Positions 40,629-48,497 of a stretch of DNA of 64,000 nt are shown here, in pieces; position 1 is the first letter of the stretch; each line of letters begins with the position of its first letter. The notes under the pieces were generated by a model that saw only the letters and a program-made list of their open reading frames with translations, was not told the DNA's origin and ran no database searches. Made by a program: the position numbers and the translations under genes. Source of the DNA: Peterkaempfera podocarpi (GTDB taxonomy: Bacteria > Actinomycetota > Actinomycetes > Streptomycetales > Streptomycetaceae); assembly GCF_042466665.1 (NCBI RefSeq), contig NZ_CP162102.1, positions 3,658,001-3,722,000 on the forward strand. The letters run 5' to 3'.

Positions 40629-40957
40629 ATAAGTGTCAATCGACGAGGCGGTCGACCCGTCTTTTGACATCCAACACTATGCCGCACCGGAAGCCTTCAA
40701 CGCGACGACAAAGGCCTGTCGGGTCGACCCCTTCTTCCGCGATCCCCGACCGCTCTCCAGGGCGCCCGGCGTCGCCGCCGGGCGGTTCCGGCGTTCGGCG
40801 GATTACCCATGGATCAGATGTTCGAGCGATTCCACTCCGCTCCCCCGTCCGGCGGCCATGGCCTTCCCTAGGTGAGCCAAGCCAACCTACGATGCCGTAA
40901 GTTACGCAGCCGTAGGCGTACCGAGCCCCCCTCCCTCCCCGACAGCAAGGGACGCCC
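40629..40957. other. 329-base divergent region with desaturase operator
   Basis: The region contains the tRNA-Gln promoter (leftward) and the promoter and operator of the desaturase gene (rightward). The operator repeat is listed separately. No small gene is supported. Confidence 0.5.
40888..40914 (+). promoter_or_regulatory. candidate TetR operator: two TACG-N4-CGTA half-palindromes
   Basis: TACGATGCCGTA (40888-40899) and TACGCAGCCGTA (40903-40914) are near-identical dyads 15 bases apart; the junction CGTAAGTTACG is itself palindromic. The site lies 44-70 bases before the desaturase ATG. The TetR gene directly downstream of the desaturase is the likely ligand-sensing regulator. Confidence 0.6.
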
Positions 40958-41917
40958 ATGACCGCTCAGTCCACCGAGAAGCGCCCGCACCCGCCCGGCG
41001 AGGAGCCACTGCCCCTGGCCACCATGGGCGGCGACACCCAGGGCATCGCCGAACGGGTGGCGCTCACCGCCTTCATCGTGGTGCCGTTCGTGGCCCTGAT
41101 CGCCGCCGTTCCCGCGGCCTGGGGCTGGGGACTCGGCTGGCGGGATCTGGTGATCATGGTGGCGATGTACTACATCGCCTGCCACGGCATCACCATCGGC
41201 TTCCACCGCTGCTTCACCCATGGCTCCTTCAAGCCCAACCGCCCGCTGAAGATCGCGGTGGCGATCGCCGGCAGCCTGGCCGTGGAGGGTCCGCTGGTCC
41301 GCTGGGTGGCCGACCACCGCCGGCACCACCGGTACTCCGACAAGGACGGCGACCCGCATTCGCCGTGGCGTTACGGGGAAACCGTCCCCGCCCTGCTCAA
41401 GGGCCTGTTCTGGGCGCACCTGGGCTGGATGTTCGACGAGGAGCAGACCGACCAGCGCAAGTACGCCCCGGATCTGATCAAGGACGACGACATCCGCCGC
41501 ATCTCCCGGCAGTTCGCCCTGTGGACCGTGGTGTCGCTGGCGATCCCGCCGCTGCTGGGCGGCCTGCTGTCGTGGTCGTGGCAGGGTGCGCTGACCGCCT
41601 TCTTCTGGGGATCGCTGGTCCGGGTGGCGCTGCTGCACCATGTGACCTGGTCGATCAACTCCATCTGCCACGCGGTCGGCAGGCGCCCGTTCCGCTCCCG
41701 CGACAAGTCGGGCAACGTCTGGTGGCTGGCGGTGCTGTCCTGCGGCGAGTCCTGGCACAACCTGCACCACGCCGACCCCACCAGCGCCCGCCACGGCGTG
41801 CTCCGGGGCCAGCTGGACTCCTCGGCCCGGATCATCCGCTGGTTCGAGCTGGCGGGCTGGGCACATGATGTGCGCTGGCCGAGCACGGAGCGGCTGGAGT
41901 CTCGCCGCGCGGAATGA
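40958..41917 (+). CDS. acyl-CoA/fatty acid delta-9-type desaturase
   Basis: The 319-residue di-iron membrane enzyme has the three histidine clusters of the stearoyl-CoA desaturase class: HRCFTH, HRRHH and HNLHH. Hydrophobic pairs of helices (LTAFIVVPFVALIAAVPAA and VSLAIPPLLGGLL) surround them. It introduces a cis double bond in acyl chains and tunes membrane fluidity. It overlaps the TetR gene by ATGA and carries the repeated operator upstream, so it is probably regulated by that repressor. Confidence 0.93.
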   Translation: MTAQSTEKRPHPPGEEPLPLATMGGDTQGIAERVALTAFIVVPFVALIAAVPAAWGWGLGWRDLVIMVAMYYIACHGITIGFHRCFTHGSFKPNRPLKIAVAIAGSLAVEGPLVRWVADHRRHHRYSDKDGDPHSPWRYGETVPALLKGLFWAHLGWMFDEEQTDQRKYAPDLIKDDDIRRISRQFALWTVVSLAIPPLLGGLLSWSWQGALTAFFWGSLVRVALLHHVTWSINSICHAVGRRPFRSRDKSGNVWWLAVLSCGESWHNLHHADPTSARHGVLRGQLDSSARIIRWFELAGWAHDVRWPSTERLESRRAE

Positions 41918-42648
41918 CGGCCCGAGCGCCTCGGCGGTTGCATAAGAATGGAGGCGTGAGCGGGAGCAGCGGCGGCAGCGCAGACGGTACAGCCGGCCCG
42001 GCCGGTCGGGAACGGCGGCCGGTGCGGCGTGGCGGCCGGGTGCGGATGACCGGGAAGCAGCGACGGGAGCAGCTGCTGGACATCGGTCGGACGCTGTTCG
42101 CGGAGCGTGGTTACGACGGCACCTCGGTGGAGGAGATCGCGGCCAAGGCCGGGGTGTCCAAGCCCGTCGTGTACGAGCATTTCGGGGGCAAGGAGGGGCT
42201 GTACGCGGTCGTGGTGGACCGGGAGATGCAGCTGCTGCTGGACATGGTCACCGGGGCGCTGACGGGCGGGCATCCGCGGGTGCTGCTGGAGGAGGCGGCG
42301 TTCGCGCTGCTGGACTACATCGAGACGTCGACGGACGGATTCCGGATTCTGGTGCGGGATTCGCCGGTGGCCCAGTCCACGGGTACGTTCGCTTCGCTGA
42401 TCAGCGATATCGCCACACAGGTCGAGGACATTCTGGGGCTGGAGTTCAAGTCCCGGGGCTTTGATCCGAAGCTGGCGCCGATGTATTCCCAGATGCTGGT
42501 GGGGATGGTGGCGCTGACGGGTCAGTGGTGGCTGGAGGTGCGCAAGCCGAAGAAGGCGGAGGTGGCGGCGCATCTGGTGAATCTGGCGTGGCACGGTCTG
42601 GAGGGCATGGAGCGGCGTCCCCGGCTGATGGGCGACCGGAAGAACTAG
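41914..42648 (+). CDS. TetR-family transcriptional regulator
   Basis: The 244-residue regulator has a disordered basic N-terminus (about 44 residues), then the TetR DNA-binding domain: QLLDIGRTLFAERGYDGTSV, EEIAAKAGVSKPVVYEHFGG. An all-helical ligand-binding domain follows, ending in QWWLEVRKPKKAEVAAHLVN. ATG 41914 overlaps the desaturase stop, suggesting coupling; GTG 41956 and ATG 42043 are possible later starts. It probably controls the desaturase operon through the TACG-N4-CGTA repeats. Its 3' end overlaps the convergent MFS gene. Confidence 0.9.
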   Translation: MTARAPRRLHKNGGVSGSSGGSADGTAGPAGRERRPVRRGGRVRMTGKQRREQLLDIGRTLFAERGYDGTSVEEIAAKAGVSKPVVYEHFGGKEGLYAVVVDREMQLLLDMVTGALTGGHPRVLLEEAAFALLDYIETSTDGFRILVRDSPVAQSTGTFASLISDIATQVEDILGLEFKSRGFDPKLAPMYSQMLVGMVALTGQWWLEVRKPKKAEVAAHLVNLAWHGLEGMERRPRLMGDRKN

Positions 42649-43915
42649 TGCCGCCCCCGCCACTAGTGTCGCCGGGGGCCTCGTCGTCGATCCGGCGGAC
42701 GACGGGCACGAGGTGGTTGAGCAGCGCCAGTGCGGTGAAGGTCGCAGCGATGCCGAGCAGTGGCACGGTCGGGGTGAACCGGTCGGCGAGCAGCCCGCAG
42801 AGCAGCGGTGCGGGCCATTTCAGCAGCTGGGAACCCATGGAGCCGGCGATGATCACGCGGCCGGTGAGGGCATCGGGGACGACCTGCATCATGTGGGTCT
42901 GGAAGACGACGTTCAACGGTGTGACGAAGACCAGCAGGCTGCCGAAGCAGAGCGCGGCGATCCAGGGCCGGGAGGGCAGCAGGGCGACGCCGACGGTCCC
43001 GGCGACCATGCACCAGGAGAGCGCCAGGATGAGCCGGTGACCGGACACTCTGCGCAGGATGCGGCCGGCGGCGAGCGCGCCGAGGAGGCCGCAGGCGGCG
43101 ATGACGGCCTGGGCGCCGCCGATGACGGAGGGCTGGGCCCCGTGGTGCCGGATCGCGACGACAAAGGTGAAGCCGAGGCCCGCGAGGGCGCTGTTGGTCA
43201 CGGCGGCCCAGGACATGGCGAAGCGCAGGAAGGGGCTTCGCCACAGGAAGCGGAGCCCCTCCCCGAGGTCGTGGACCACGGTGCTGCGTGAGGTGTGCGC
43301 GTCCGGGGTGCGGTCGGGGCCGAGGGGGCTGCGGATGAGCAGCGCGGCGAGTGTGGTGCAGAGATACGAGGCCGCGTCGGCGGCGAAGGGGATCCAGCGG
43401 CCCGCCGCATAGAGGAGGCCGCCCAGCGGGGGTCCGGCGAGCTGCGCTCCCATGCCGCGGGCGTGGTCGCGGGCAAAGGCGGTGCTGAGCTGGTGCGGTG
43501 CGACGATTCTGCGCAGCGCCGGTGTCTCGGCGGCTTCGTGCAGCGCCGATGCGGCGCCCTGGAGCAGGGCGCTGACCGCGATCTGCGGGATCCAGACGTG
43601 GCCCTGGAAGACCGCGGCTGCGACGGCCGCCATGGTGATCAGCTGCGTTGCGGAGGCGAGTACGAGCAGCGCGCGCCGGGATCTGCGGTCGGCTGCCACT
43701 CCGGCGGGCAGCGATGCGGCCAGGAAGCCGACATTGGTGCAGGCTGCGACGACGCCCGCGCTCGCGGCCGATCCGGTGGCGGCGAGGATCAGCAGCGGGT
43801 AGGCCAGCTGGCTGAGGCTGCTGCCGAGCTGGGAGACGGCGGAGCCGGACCACCAGAGGTTGTAGTCCCGGTTGCGCCGGAGCGGCGGTGTCCGAGGGGC
43901 GCTGTCGAGGCTCAT
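42446..43915 (-). CDS. MFS transporter with tail antisense to the TetR gene
   Basis: The 489-residue protein starts MSLDSAPRTPPLRRNRDYNL and has twelve hydrophobic helices of the MFS type, including an early DRRSRR loop-2 motif and PLNVVFQTHMMQVVPDALTG in the second half. It resembles drug/macrolide efflux MFS proteins; substrate unknown. The transmembrane part ends at about residue 415. The last 75 residues are Pro/Ser/Ala-rich and lie across the 3' end of the TetR gene on the other strand, a 203-base coding overlap. No clear ribosome binding site is seen before ATG 43915. Confidence 0.85.
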   Translation of the reverse strand: MSLDSAPRTPPLRRNRDYNLWWSGSAVSQLGSSLSQLAYPLLILAATGSAASAGVVAACTNVGFLAASLPAGVAADRRSRRALLVLASATQLITMAAVAAAVFQGHVWIPQIAVSALLQGAASALHEAAETPALRRIVAPHQLSTAFARDHARGMGAQLAGPPLGGLLYAAGRWIPFAADAASYLCTTLAALLIRSPLGPDRTPDAHTSRSTVVHDLGEGLRFLWRSPFLRFAMSWAAVTNSALAGLGFTFVVAIRHHGAQPSVIGGAQAVIAACGLLGALAAGRILRRVSGHRLILALSWCMVAGTVGVALLPSRPWIAALCFGSLLVFVTPLNVVFQTHMMQVVPDALTGRVIIAGSMGSQLLKWPAPLLCGLLADRFTPTVPLLGIAATFTALALLNHLVPVVRRIDDEAPGDTSGGGGTSSSGRPSAGDAAPCPPDRATPDSPDAPPPPPSSACAPPATTDPSAPPSPPASGNTSAPASDQSPGT

Positions 43916-43966
43916 GCGCGGTGAGTCAACCGTGGACGGGCCGGGGAGGGCCAGGGTCAGAATTCC

Positions 43967-43994
43967 GGCGGAGCCCCGCAAAGGGGGCTCCGCC
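43967..43994 (-). terminator. terminator of the tam-VOC operon
   Basis: GGCGGAGCCCC and GGGGCTCCGCC form a perfect 11-bp stem with a short A-rich loop, 10 bases after the VOC stop. Confidence 0.8.
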
Positions 43995-44003
43995 AGGAAG
44001 TGG

Positions 44004-44420
44004 CTACCGTGATTCCGGTTCCGGTAGCGACTGTGCCGGCTCCGGGTCCGACCCGGAATCCGCATGCGACTCCAGGAACTCGATGCGGTTCCCGGCGGGG
44101 TCCCAGGAGTAGAAGCGCAGCAGCCCCGGCAGATTGTTCTCCCACTGCACCCTGGCCCCGCGCCGGCTGAGCTGCTCCGCGTACTGCCTGATGCCGGTGA
44201 CCCGCAGCGCGGGGTGGGCCTTGTCGGACGGGGTGTGACCGGCCTCCATGCCGAGGTGCAGTTGTACGGCGCCGGCCTGGAACCAGCAGCCCCCGTTGAC
44301 CGCGAGCACGGCGGGCTTGGGGATCTCGGTCATGCCGAGGACGCCCGTGTAGTAGGCGCGGAGGGTGTCCTCGGTGCCGGGGCGGGCGGCGAGCTGGACG
44401 TGGTCGACTGCGGTGATCAC
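44004..44420 (-). CDS. VOC (glyoxalase/bleomycin-resistance fold) protein
   Basis: This 138-residue protein has a single VOC domain: VDHVQLAARPGTEDTLRAYY, metal-ligand candidate His near LHLGMEAG, and the C-terminal FYSWDPAGNRIEFLES whose Glu is the usual ligand. The function is unassigned; lactoylglutathione lyase, dioxygenase and resistance proteins share this fold. GTG 44420 overlaps the tam stop by GTGA and has GGAGG upstream, so it is translationally coupled to tam and shares its regulation. Confidence 0.86.
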   Translation of the reverse strand: MITAVDHVQLAARPGTEDTLRAYYTGVLGMTEIPKPAVLAVNGGCWFQAGAVQLHLGMEAGHTPSDKAHPALRVTGIRQYAEQLSRRGARVQWENNLPGLLRFYSWDPAGNRIEFLESHADSGSDPEPAQSLPEPESR

Positions 44421-45223
44421 GAGTTCCTCCGGGCGACGGCGAAGATACGGCGGAAGGGGAAGACGGTGCCCTGGGGGCCTGCGGGGTAGGCCTGGCGCAG
44501 AAGGCCGCGGTACTCCTCCAGGAAGGCGTCGCGGTCCCCGGCGTCCTGGAGCCGGGTGAGGACGGGGCGCAGCGCGGTGCCCTTCACCCATTCCAGGACC
44601 GGGTCGTCCCCGCCGAGGAGCTGGTGGTAGGTGGTCTCCCACACGTCGGCGGTGCAGTTCTCGCCGGTGAGCAGTTGCAGGTAGTCGCCGGGTTCCGCGA
44701 CGGCGGCGTCGCGGCGGGCGCCCTCGCCGAGGAGGTGCTTCCAGCGGGGGCTGGTGCGCAGCTCGGCGAGCAGGGCGTGGCTGGGGGCGTCGAAGTTCCC
44801 GGGGACCTGGAAGGCGAGGATGCCGCCCGGGGGCAGGGCGCGTGCCCAGCGCGCCAGCACCGCGGTGTGGCCGGGGACCCACTGCAGCAGGGCGTTGGAG
44901 ATCACCAGATCGGGTGATTCCGGGGCCGGGTCGTAGGTGGCGGCGTCGGCGTGGGCGTAGTCGGCGGTTCCGGTGCCGCCCGGGTTGGGGCCGGAGTGCT
45001 CCGCCCGGGCTCTGTCGAGCATCTCCGGTGAGTTGTCGAGGCCGGTGATGTGGGCGTCGGGCCAGCGCTGCCGCAGCGGTGCGGTGGAGTTTCCGGGGCC
45101 GCAGCCCAGATCGAGGATGCGGCGGGGTGCAGTGCCGGGGTGGACGCGGCCCAGCAGGTCGCGCAGAGGTCGGGTGCGTTCGTCCTGGTATCGGAGGTAC
45201 TGGGCAGGGTCCCACCGGGTCAT
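44417..45223 (-). CDS. tam: trans-aconitate 2-methyltransferase
   Basis: The 268-residue SAM-dependent methyltransferase has motif I RILDLGCGPGNSTAPLRQRW, acidic loop GLDNSPEMLDRARAEH, and the Tam signatures WDPAQYLRYQDERTRPLRDL and LVISNALLQWVPGHTAVLAR. It methylates trans-aconitate, an inhibitor of aconitase that forms from cis-aconitate. ATG 45223 has AGGAG 5 bases upstream. It is divergent from a MarR gene with two matching operators between them, the tam/tamR arrangement described in Streptomyces coelicolor. Confidence 0.9.
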   Translation of the reverse strand: MTRWDPAQYLRYQDERTRPLRDLLGRVHPGTAPRRILDLGCGPGNSTAPLRQRWPDAHITGLDNSPEMLDRARAEHSGPNPGGTGTADYAHADAATYDPAPESPDLVISNALLQWVPGHTAVLARWARALPPGGILAFQVPGNFDAPSHALLAELRTSPRWKHLLGEGARRDAAVAEPGDYLQLLTGENCTADVWETTYHQLLGGDDPVLEWVKGTALRPVLTRLQDAGDRDAFLEEYRGLLRQAYPAGPQGTVFPFRRIFAVARRNS

Positions 45224-45235
45224 GGCCACTCCTAC

Positions 45236-45253
45236 TATCTCGACGTCAAGATA
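45236..45253. promoter_or_regulatory. MarR/TamR operator, site 1
   Basis: TATCTCGACGTCAAGATA is an 18-bp inverted repeat with a single mismatched pair. It lies 13 bases before the tam ATG, inside its leader or promoter. Confidence 0.75.
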
Positions 45254-45277
45254 TATGGAAAGCCTGCGCGTAACCTT

Positions 45278-45291
45278 TCTCGATGTCAAGA
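45278..45291. promoter_or_regulatory. MarR/TamR operator, site 2
   Basis: TCTCGATGTCAAGA repeats the core of site 1 with two base changes. Its centre is 40 bases from that of site 1, close to four helical turns. It is 38 bases before the MarR gene. Confidence 0.75.
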
Positions 45292-45329
45292 GACTTCACA
45301 TCGACACATCTGCCACTACACTGATCACC

Positions 45330-45827
45330 ATGGAGGACGAGGTCGACCGCCTGGTGGCTGCGTGGCGACGAGAGCGCCCTGACCTCGACGTGGAACCGCT
45401 CGAGGTACTCAGTCGCGTCAGCAGGCTGGCACGCCACCTCGACCGGGCCCGCCGGGCCGCCTTCGCGGAGCACGGGCTGGAGCCCTGGGAGTTCGACGTG
45501 CTCACCGCGCTGCGCCGAGCCGGCGCGCCCTATCAGCTCTCCCCCGGCCAACTGCTCACCCAGACACTGGTGACCTCGGGCACCATGACCAACCGCATCG
45601 ACCGGCTCACCGGCAAGGGCCTGGTGCAGCGGCTTCCGGATCCGGGTGACCGCCGCGGTGTGCTGGTGCGGCTCACCGACGGCGGCCGCAACCGGGCCGA
45701 CGAGGCCCTGGCCGGCCTGCTGGACCACGAACGGGCGCTGCTCGCCGAGCTGGCACCGACGCAGCGTACGGAACTCGCGGACCTGCTGCGCCAGTTGGTG
45801 GCCCCCTTCGACAACGTCCCGAGCTGA
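45330..45827 (+). CDS. tamR: MarR-family regulator, TamR-like
   Basis: The 165-residue protein has a MarR winged helix: EFDVLTALRRAGAPYQLSPG, TLVTSGTMTNRIDRLTGKGL, VQRLPDPGDRRGVLVRLTDG, flanked by dimerisation helices. TamR proteins bind trans-aconitate and related ligands and release DNA, so a rise in cis- or trans-aconitate (for example when oxidative stress inactivates aconitase) induces tam. ATG 45330 is used. Two operators between it and tam support autoregulation and divergent control. The name tamR is inferred from context. Confidence 0.85.
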   Translation: MEDEVDRLVAAWRRERPDLDVEPLEVLSRVSRLARHLDRARRAAFAEHGLEPWEFDVLTALRRAGAPYQLSPGQLLTQTLVTSGTMTNRIDRLTGKGLVQRLPDPGDRRGVLVRLTDGGRNRADEALAGLLDHERALLAELAPTQRTELADLLRQLVAPFDNVPS

Positions 45828-45923
45828 CCAAAACCTGCACGGGTCTTGCCCGCTACCCGACGGTAGTAGGCATACTCGGCTGCCCGCTGCCTCCCAGGTG
45901 CGGGCAGAAGGGGGGACACATCC

Positions 45924-46814
45924 GTGTCCGCACGACTCCACCGCCCCTGGCGGGCCGCCGGCCGGCTGCTCGCGGCGGCCGCCACCGCCGCCGCCCTCAC
46001 CGCGGGGGCCGCCGCCCCGGCCTCCGCCCACGGCCGGGACGACCACCGCACCACCTACTACGTCTCGCTGGGCGACTCCCTGGCCGCCGGCTACCAGCCG
46101 GATGTGCACCAGGACACCGACGTCTCGTACACCGACAAGCTGTACACCAGGCTCAGACAGCAGGACCCGCATCTGGTCCACATCAAGCTCGGGTGCAGCG
46201 GCGAGACGACCACCTCGATGATCAGCGGCGGCAAGTGCACCTACCCCGGTGCACACTCCCAGCTGGACGCCGCCGCACGCTTCCTGCGCGAGCACCGCGG
46301 CCAGGTGCGCTATGTGACGGTGGACATCGGCGCCAATGACGTCGGCAGCTGCCTGGCCGGCGGCGCCATCGACACCACCTGTGTGGCAGGCGGTCTCAAC
46401 ACGGTCGCCCGCAACCTCCCGCAGATCACCCTGCGTCTGCATGCCGCGGGCGGCGGCCGGCCCACCTACGCGGGCATGTCGTACTACAACCCCTATCTGG
46501 CGCTCTGGCTCACCGGCGCCGCTGGGCAGCAGACGGCCCGCGACTCGGGGCCGCTGCAGGACCGGCTGAACTCCACCCTCTCCTGGGAGTACCGCCTCAC
46601 CGGCTTCCGGGTGGCGGATGTGGACGCGGCCTTCTCCAGCGAGGACTTCGACACCCAGGTGAGCGTGCCCGGGCTCGGGCAGCTGCCGTTGAACGTGGCC
46701 CGGATCTGCCAGTGGACCTGGGAGTGCACCCCGTACCGGGACATCCACGCCAACCCCACCGGCCACCAGGTGATCGCCGACACCTTCGCCGCCGTCCTCG
46801 GCCGTCGCCACTGA
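45924..46814 (+). CDS. secreted SGNH/GDSL-family esterase
   Basis: The 296-residue exported enzyme has a signal peptide (RLLAAAATAAALTAGAAAPA, cleavage near ASAHG), block I VSLGDSLAAGYQP with nucleophilic Ser, Gly block KLGCSGETTTSM, Asn block VDIGANDVGS and block V DIHANPTGHQVIA with Asp-His. It is an SGNH lipase/esterase; the substrate is unknown. GTG 45924 follows GGGGGAC. It has its own terminator. Confidence 0.9.
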   Translation: MSARLHRPWRAAGRLLAAAATAAALTAGAAAPASAHGRDDHRTTYYVSLGDSLAAGYQPDVHQDTDVSYTDKLYTRLRQQDPHLVHIKLGCSGETTTSMISGGKCTYPGAHSQLDAAARFLREHRGQVRYVTVDIGANDVGSCLAGGAIDTTCVAGGLNTVARNLPQITLRLHAAGGGRPTYAGMSYYNPYLALWLTGAAGQQTARDSGPLQDRLNSTLSWEYRLTGFRVADVDAAFSSEDFDTQVSVPGLGQLPLNVARICQWTWECTPYRDIHANPTGHQVIADTFAAVLGRRH

Positions 46815-46822
46815 CAGTGCGT

Positions 46823-46853
46823 CTCGGGGCGGCGGCACCGCCGCCGCCCCGAG
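46823..46853 (+). terminator. terminator of the SGNH esterase gene
   Basis: CTCGGGGCGGCGG and CCGCCGCCCCGAG form a perfect 13-bp stem with loop CACCG, 8 bases after the stop. Confidence 0.88.
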
Positions 46854-46923
46854 GAGTCGCAGACGCCCTGGCGGGTGGCGTTCTCCCAGCGGATGTCCGG
46901 ACCGCCGGTGCCCCGGGGCTCCG

Positions 46924-48453
46924 TCAGAAGCCGTCCGGATAGGGGGCGGCGACCGCCGCGGCCGCAACCGGCTCCGGCGTACGGTAGCCCGGCAGCAGCA
47001 CACCCAGCCGCCGCCGCACCTCCTCGTCCGCATTGCCCTCCGCCGAGCGGTACAGGCCGGTCAGCCCGCCCGCCAGATCCTCCGGGCCGGAACCGGCGCC
47101 GCCCGGCACCGTGGCGAAGATCCTGGGGTGCTCGGTCGGCAGCTGCTCCTCCCCCTCCGAGAAGAGCGCCTCATTGAGCTTCTCCCCGGCCCGCAGCCCG
47201 GTGAAGCGGATCTCCACGTCGTCCACGTCCAGGCTGACCTGACGGGCGAAGTTGTGCACCAGGTCGACGATCCGCACCGGCTCCCCCATGTCCAGCACGA
47301 ACACCTCCCCCCCCTGCGCCATCCGGCCCGCCTCCAGGACCAGGCCGACGGCCTCCTCGATGGTCATGAAGAACCGCGTCACATCCGGGTGGGTTATGGT
47401 CACCGGCCCGCCGCTGCGCATCTGCTCCGCCAGCACCGACAGCAGCGACCCTCTGGACCCCAGCACATTGCCGAACCGCACCGCGGAGAAGACCGCCGTA
47501 CCCAGGTTTCTGGCATCACGCGCATTGGCCTGGACGATCAGCTCCGCCAGCCGCTTGCTGGCACCCAGCACCGAGGTCGGGTCGGCCGCCTTGTCGGTGG
47601 AGATCAGCACAAACCGCTCGACGCCGGTGGCCAGCGCCGCCTCCACCAGATGGTCGGTGCCCAGGACATTGGACTTCACCGCCTCCGACGGATGGCGCTC
47701 CAGCAGCGGCAGGTGCTTGTGCGCCGCGGCATGGAACACCACCTCGGGCCGCAGGTCGCGGAAGATCTGCTGGATCCGCGGCCGGTCCCGGATGTCGGCG
47801 ATCACCAGCGACTCGTCCGTCAGCAGGGCCTCGCCCCAGATGTCCAGCTGGAGCCGGTGGAGGTTGGACTCGTCGTGGTCGAGCATGTAGAGCGCACTCG
47901 GCTCGAAGGCGTGCACCTGCCGGCACAGCTCACTGCCGATCGACCCGCCCGCACCGGTGACCAGCACCCGGCGGCCGGCAATCACCGAGCGCACGTCCGG
48001 CGAGGCCACATGGACCTCATGACGCCCGATCAGCCGGTTCACATCCAGGGTCCGCATGTCGGAGCCGACCACCTCGCGGCGCAGCGCCGAAAGGAAGGAC
48101 GGCAGGTAGCGCACCGAGGCGCCGGCCGCGCCGGCCGCGGTGGCCAGCTTGCGCACGGTCTGGTGCGGCAGCCCCGGGATGGCCAGCACCACCACATGGG
48201 CACTGTGCTCCAGCGCCAGTTCGGTGAGCCGGTCCAGCGGGCCCAGTACCGGGACCGTCCGTTCCCCGGCGGGCAGCCGTGTGTCGATCTTGCCCGGATC
48301 GTCGTCGAGCACACCGACCGGGTCCAGCCCGAACTCCGGGGTGCGGACCAGGTCCCTGACGAGCGCGGTACCGGCCGCGCCGGCGCCGACGACCAGGGTC
48401 CGCAGGCCCCGGTCCCCGCTCAGACTGCTGCGGCCACTGGTGTATGGCGACAT
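46924..48453 (-). CDS. CapD/WbpM-type nucleoside-diphosphate sugar dehydratase lacking the membrane domain
   Basis: The 509-residue protein has an N-terminal Rossmann domain (LRTLVVGAGAAGTALVRDLV; VLDDDPGK) and then an SDR domain with VLVTGAGGSIGSELCRQVH, catalytic ISTDKAADPTSVLGASKRLA, and DVTRFFMTIEEAVGLVLEA. This is the FlaA1/WbpM/CapD family that converts UDP-GlcNAc to 4-keto-6-deoxy products for polysaccharides. Typical long forms have four membrane helices in front; here none precede ATG 48453, which has GGAGG 4 bases upstream. It follows the NarL-type regulator by 44 bases and probably forms an operon with it. Confidence 0.87.
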   Translation of the reverse strand: MSPYTSGRSSLSGDRGLRTLVVGAGAAGTALVRDLVRTPEFGLDPVGVLDDDPGKIDTRLPAGERTVPVLGPLDRLTELALEHSAHVVVLAIPGLPHQTVRKLATAAGAAGASVRYLPSFLSALRREVVGSDMRTLDVNRLIGRHEVHVASPDVRSVIAGRRVLVTGAGGSIGSELCRQVHAFEPSALYMLDHDESNLHRLQLDIWGEALLTDESLVIADIRDRPRIQQIFRDLRPEVVFHAAAHKHLPLLERHPSEAVKSNVLGTDHLVEAALATGVERFVLISTDKAADPTSVLGASKRLAELIVQANARDARNLGTAVFSAVRFGNVLGSRGSLLSVLAEQMRSGGPVTITHPDVTRFFMTIEEAVGLVLEAGRMAQGGEVFVLDMGEPVRIVDLVHNFARQVSLDVDDVEIRFTGLRAGEKLNEALFSEGEEQLPTEHPRIFATVPGGAGSGPEDLAGGLTGLYRSAEGNADEEVRRRLGVLLPGYRTPEPVAAAAVAAPYPDGF

Positions 48454-48497
48454 GTGTCCTCCGATTTCCTGACCTGACGGAATTTTGGCGGCGGAGG

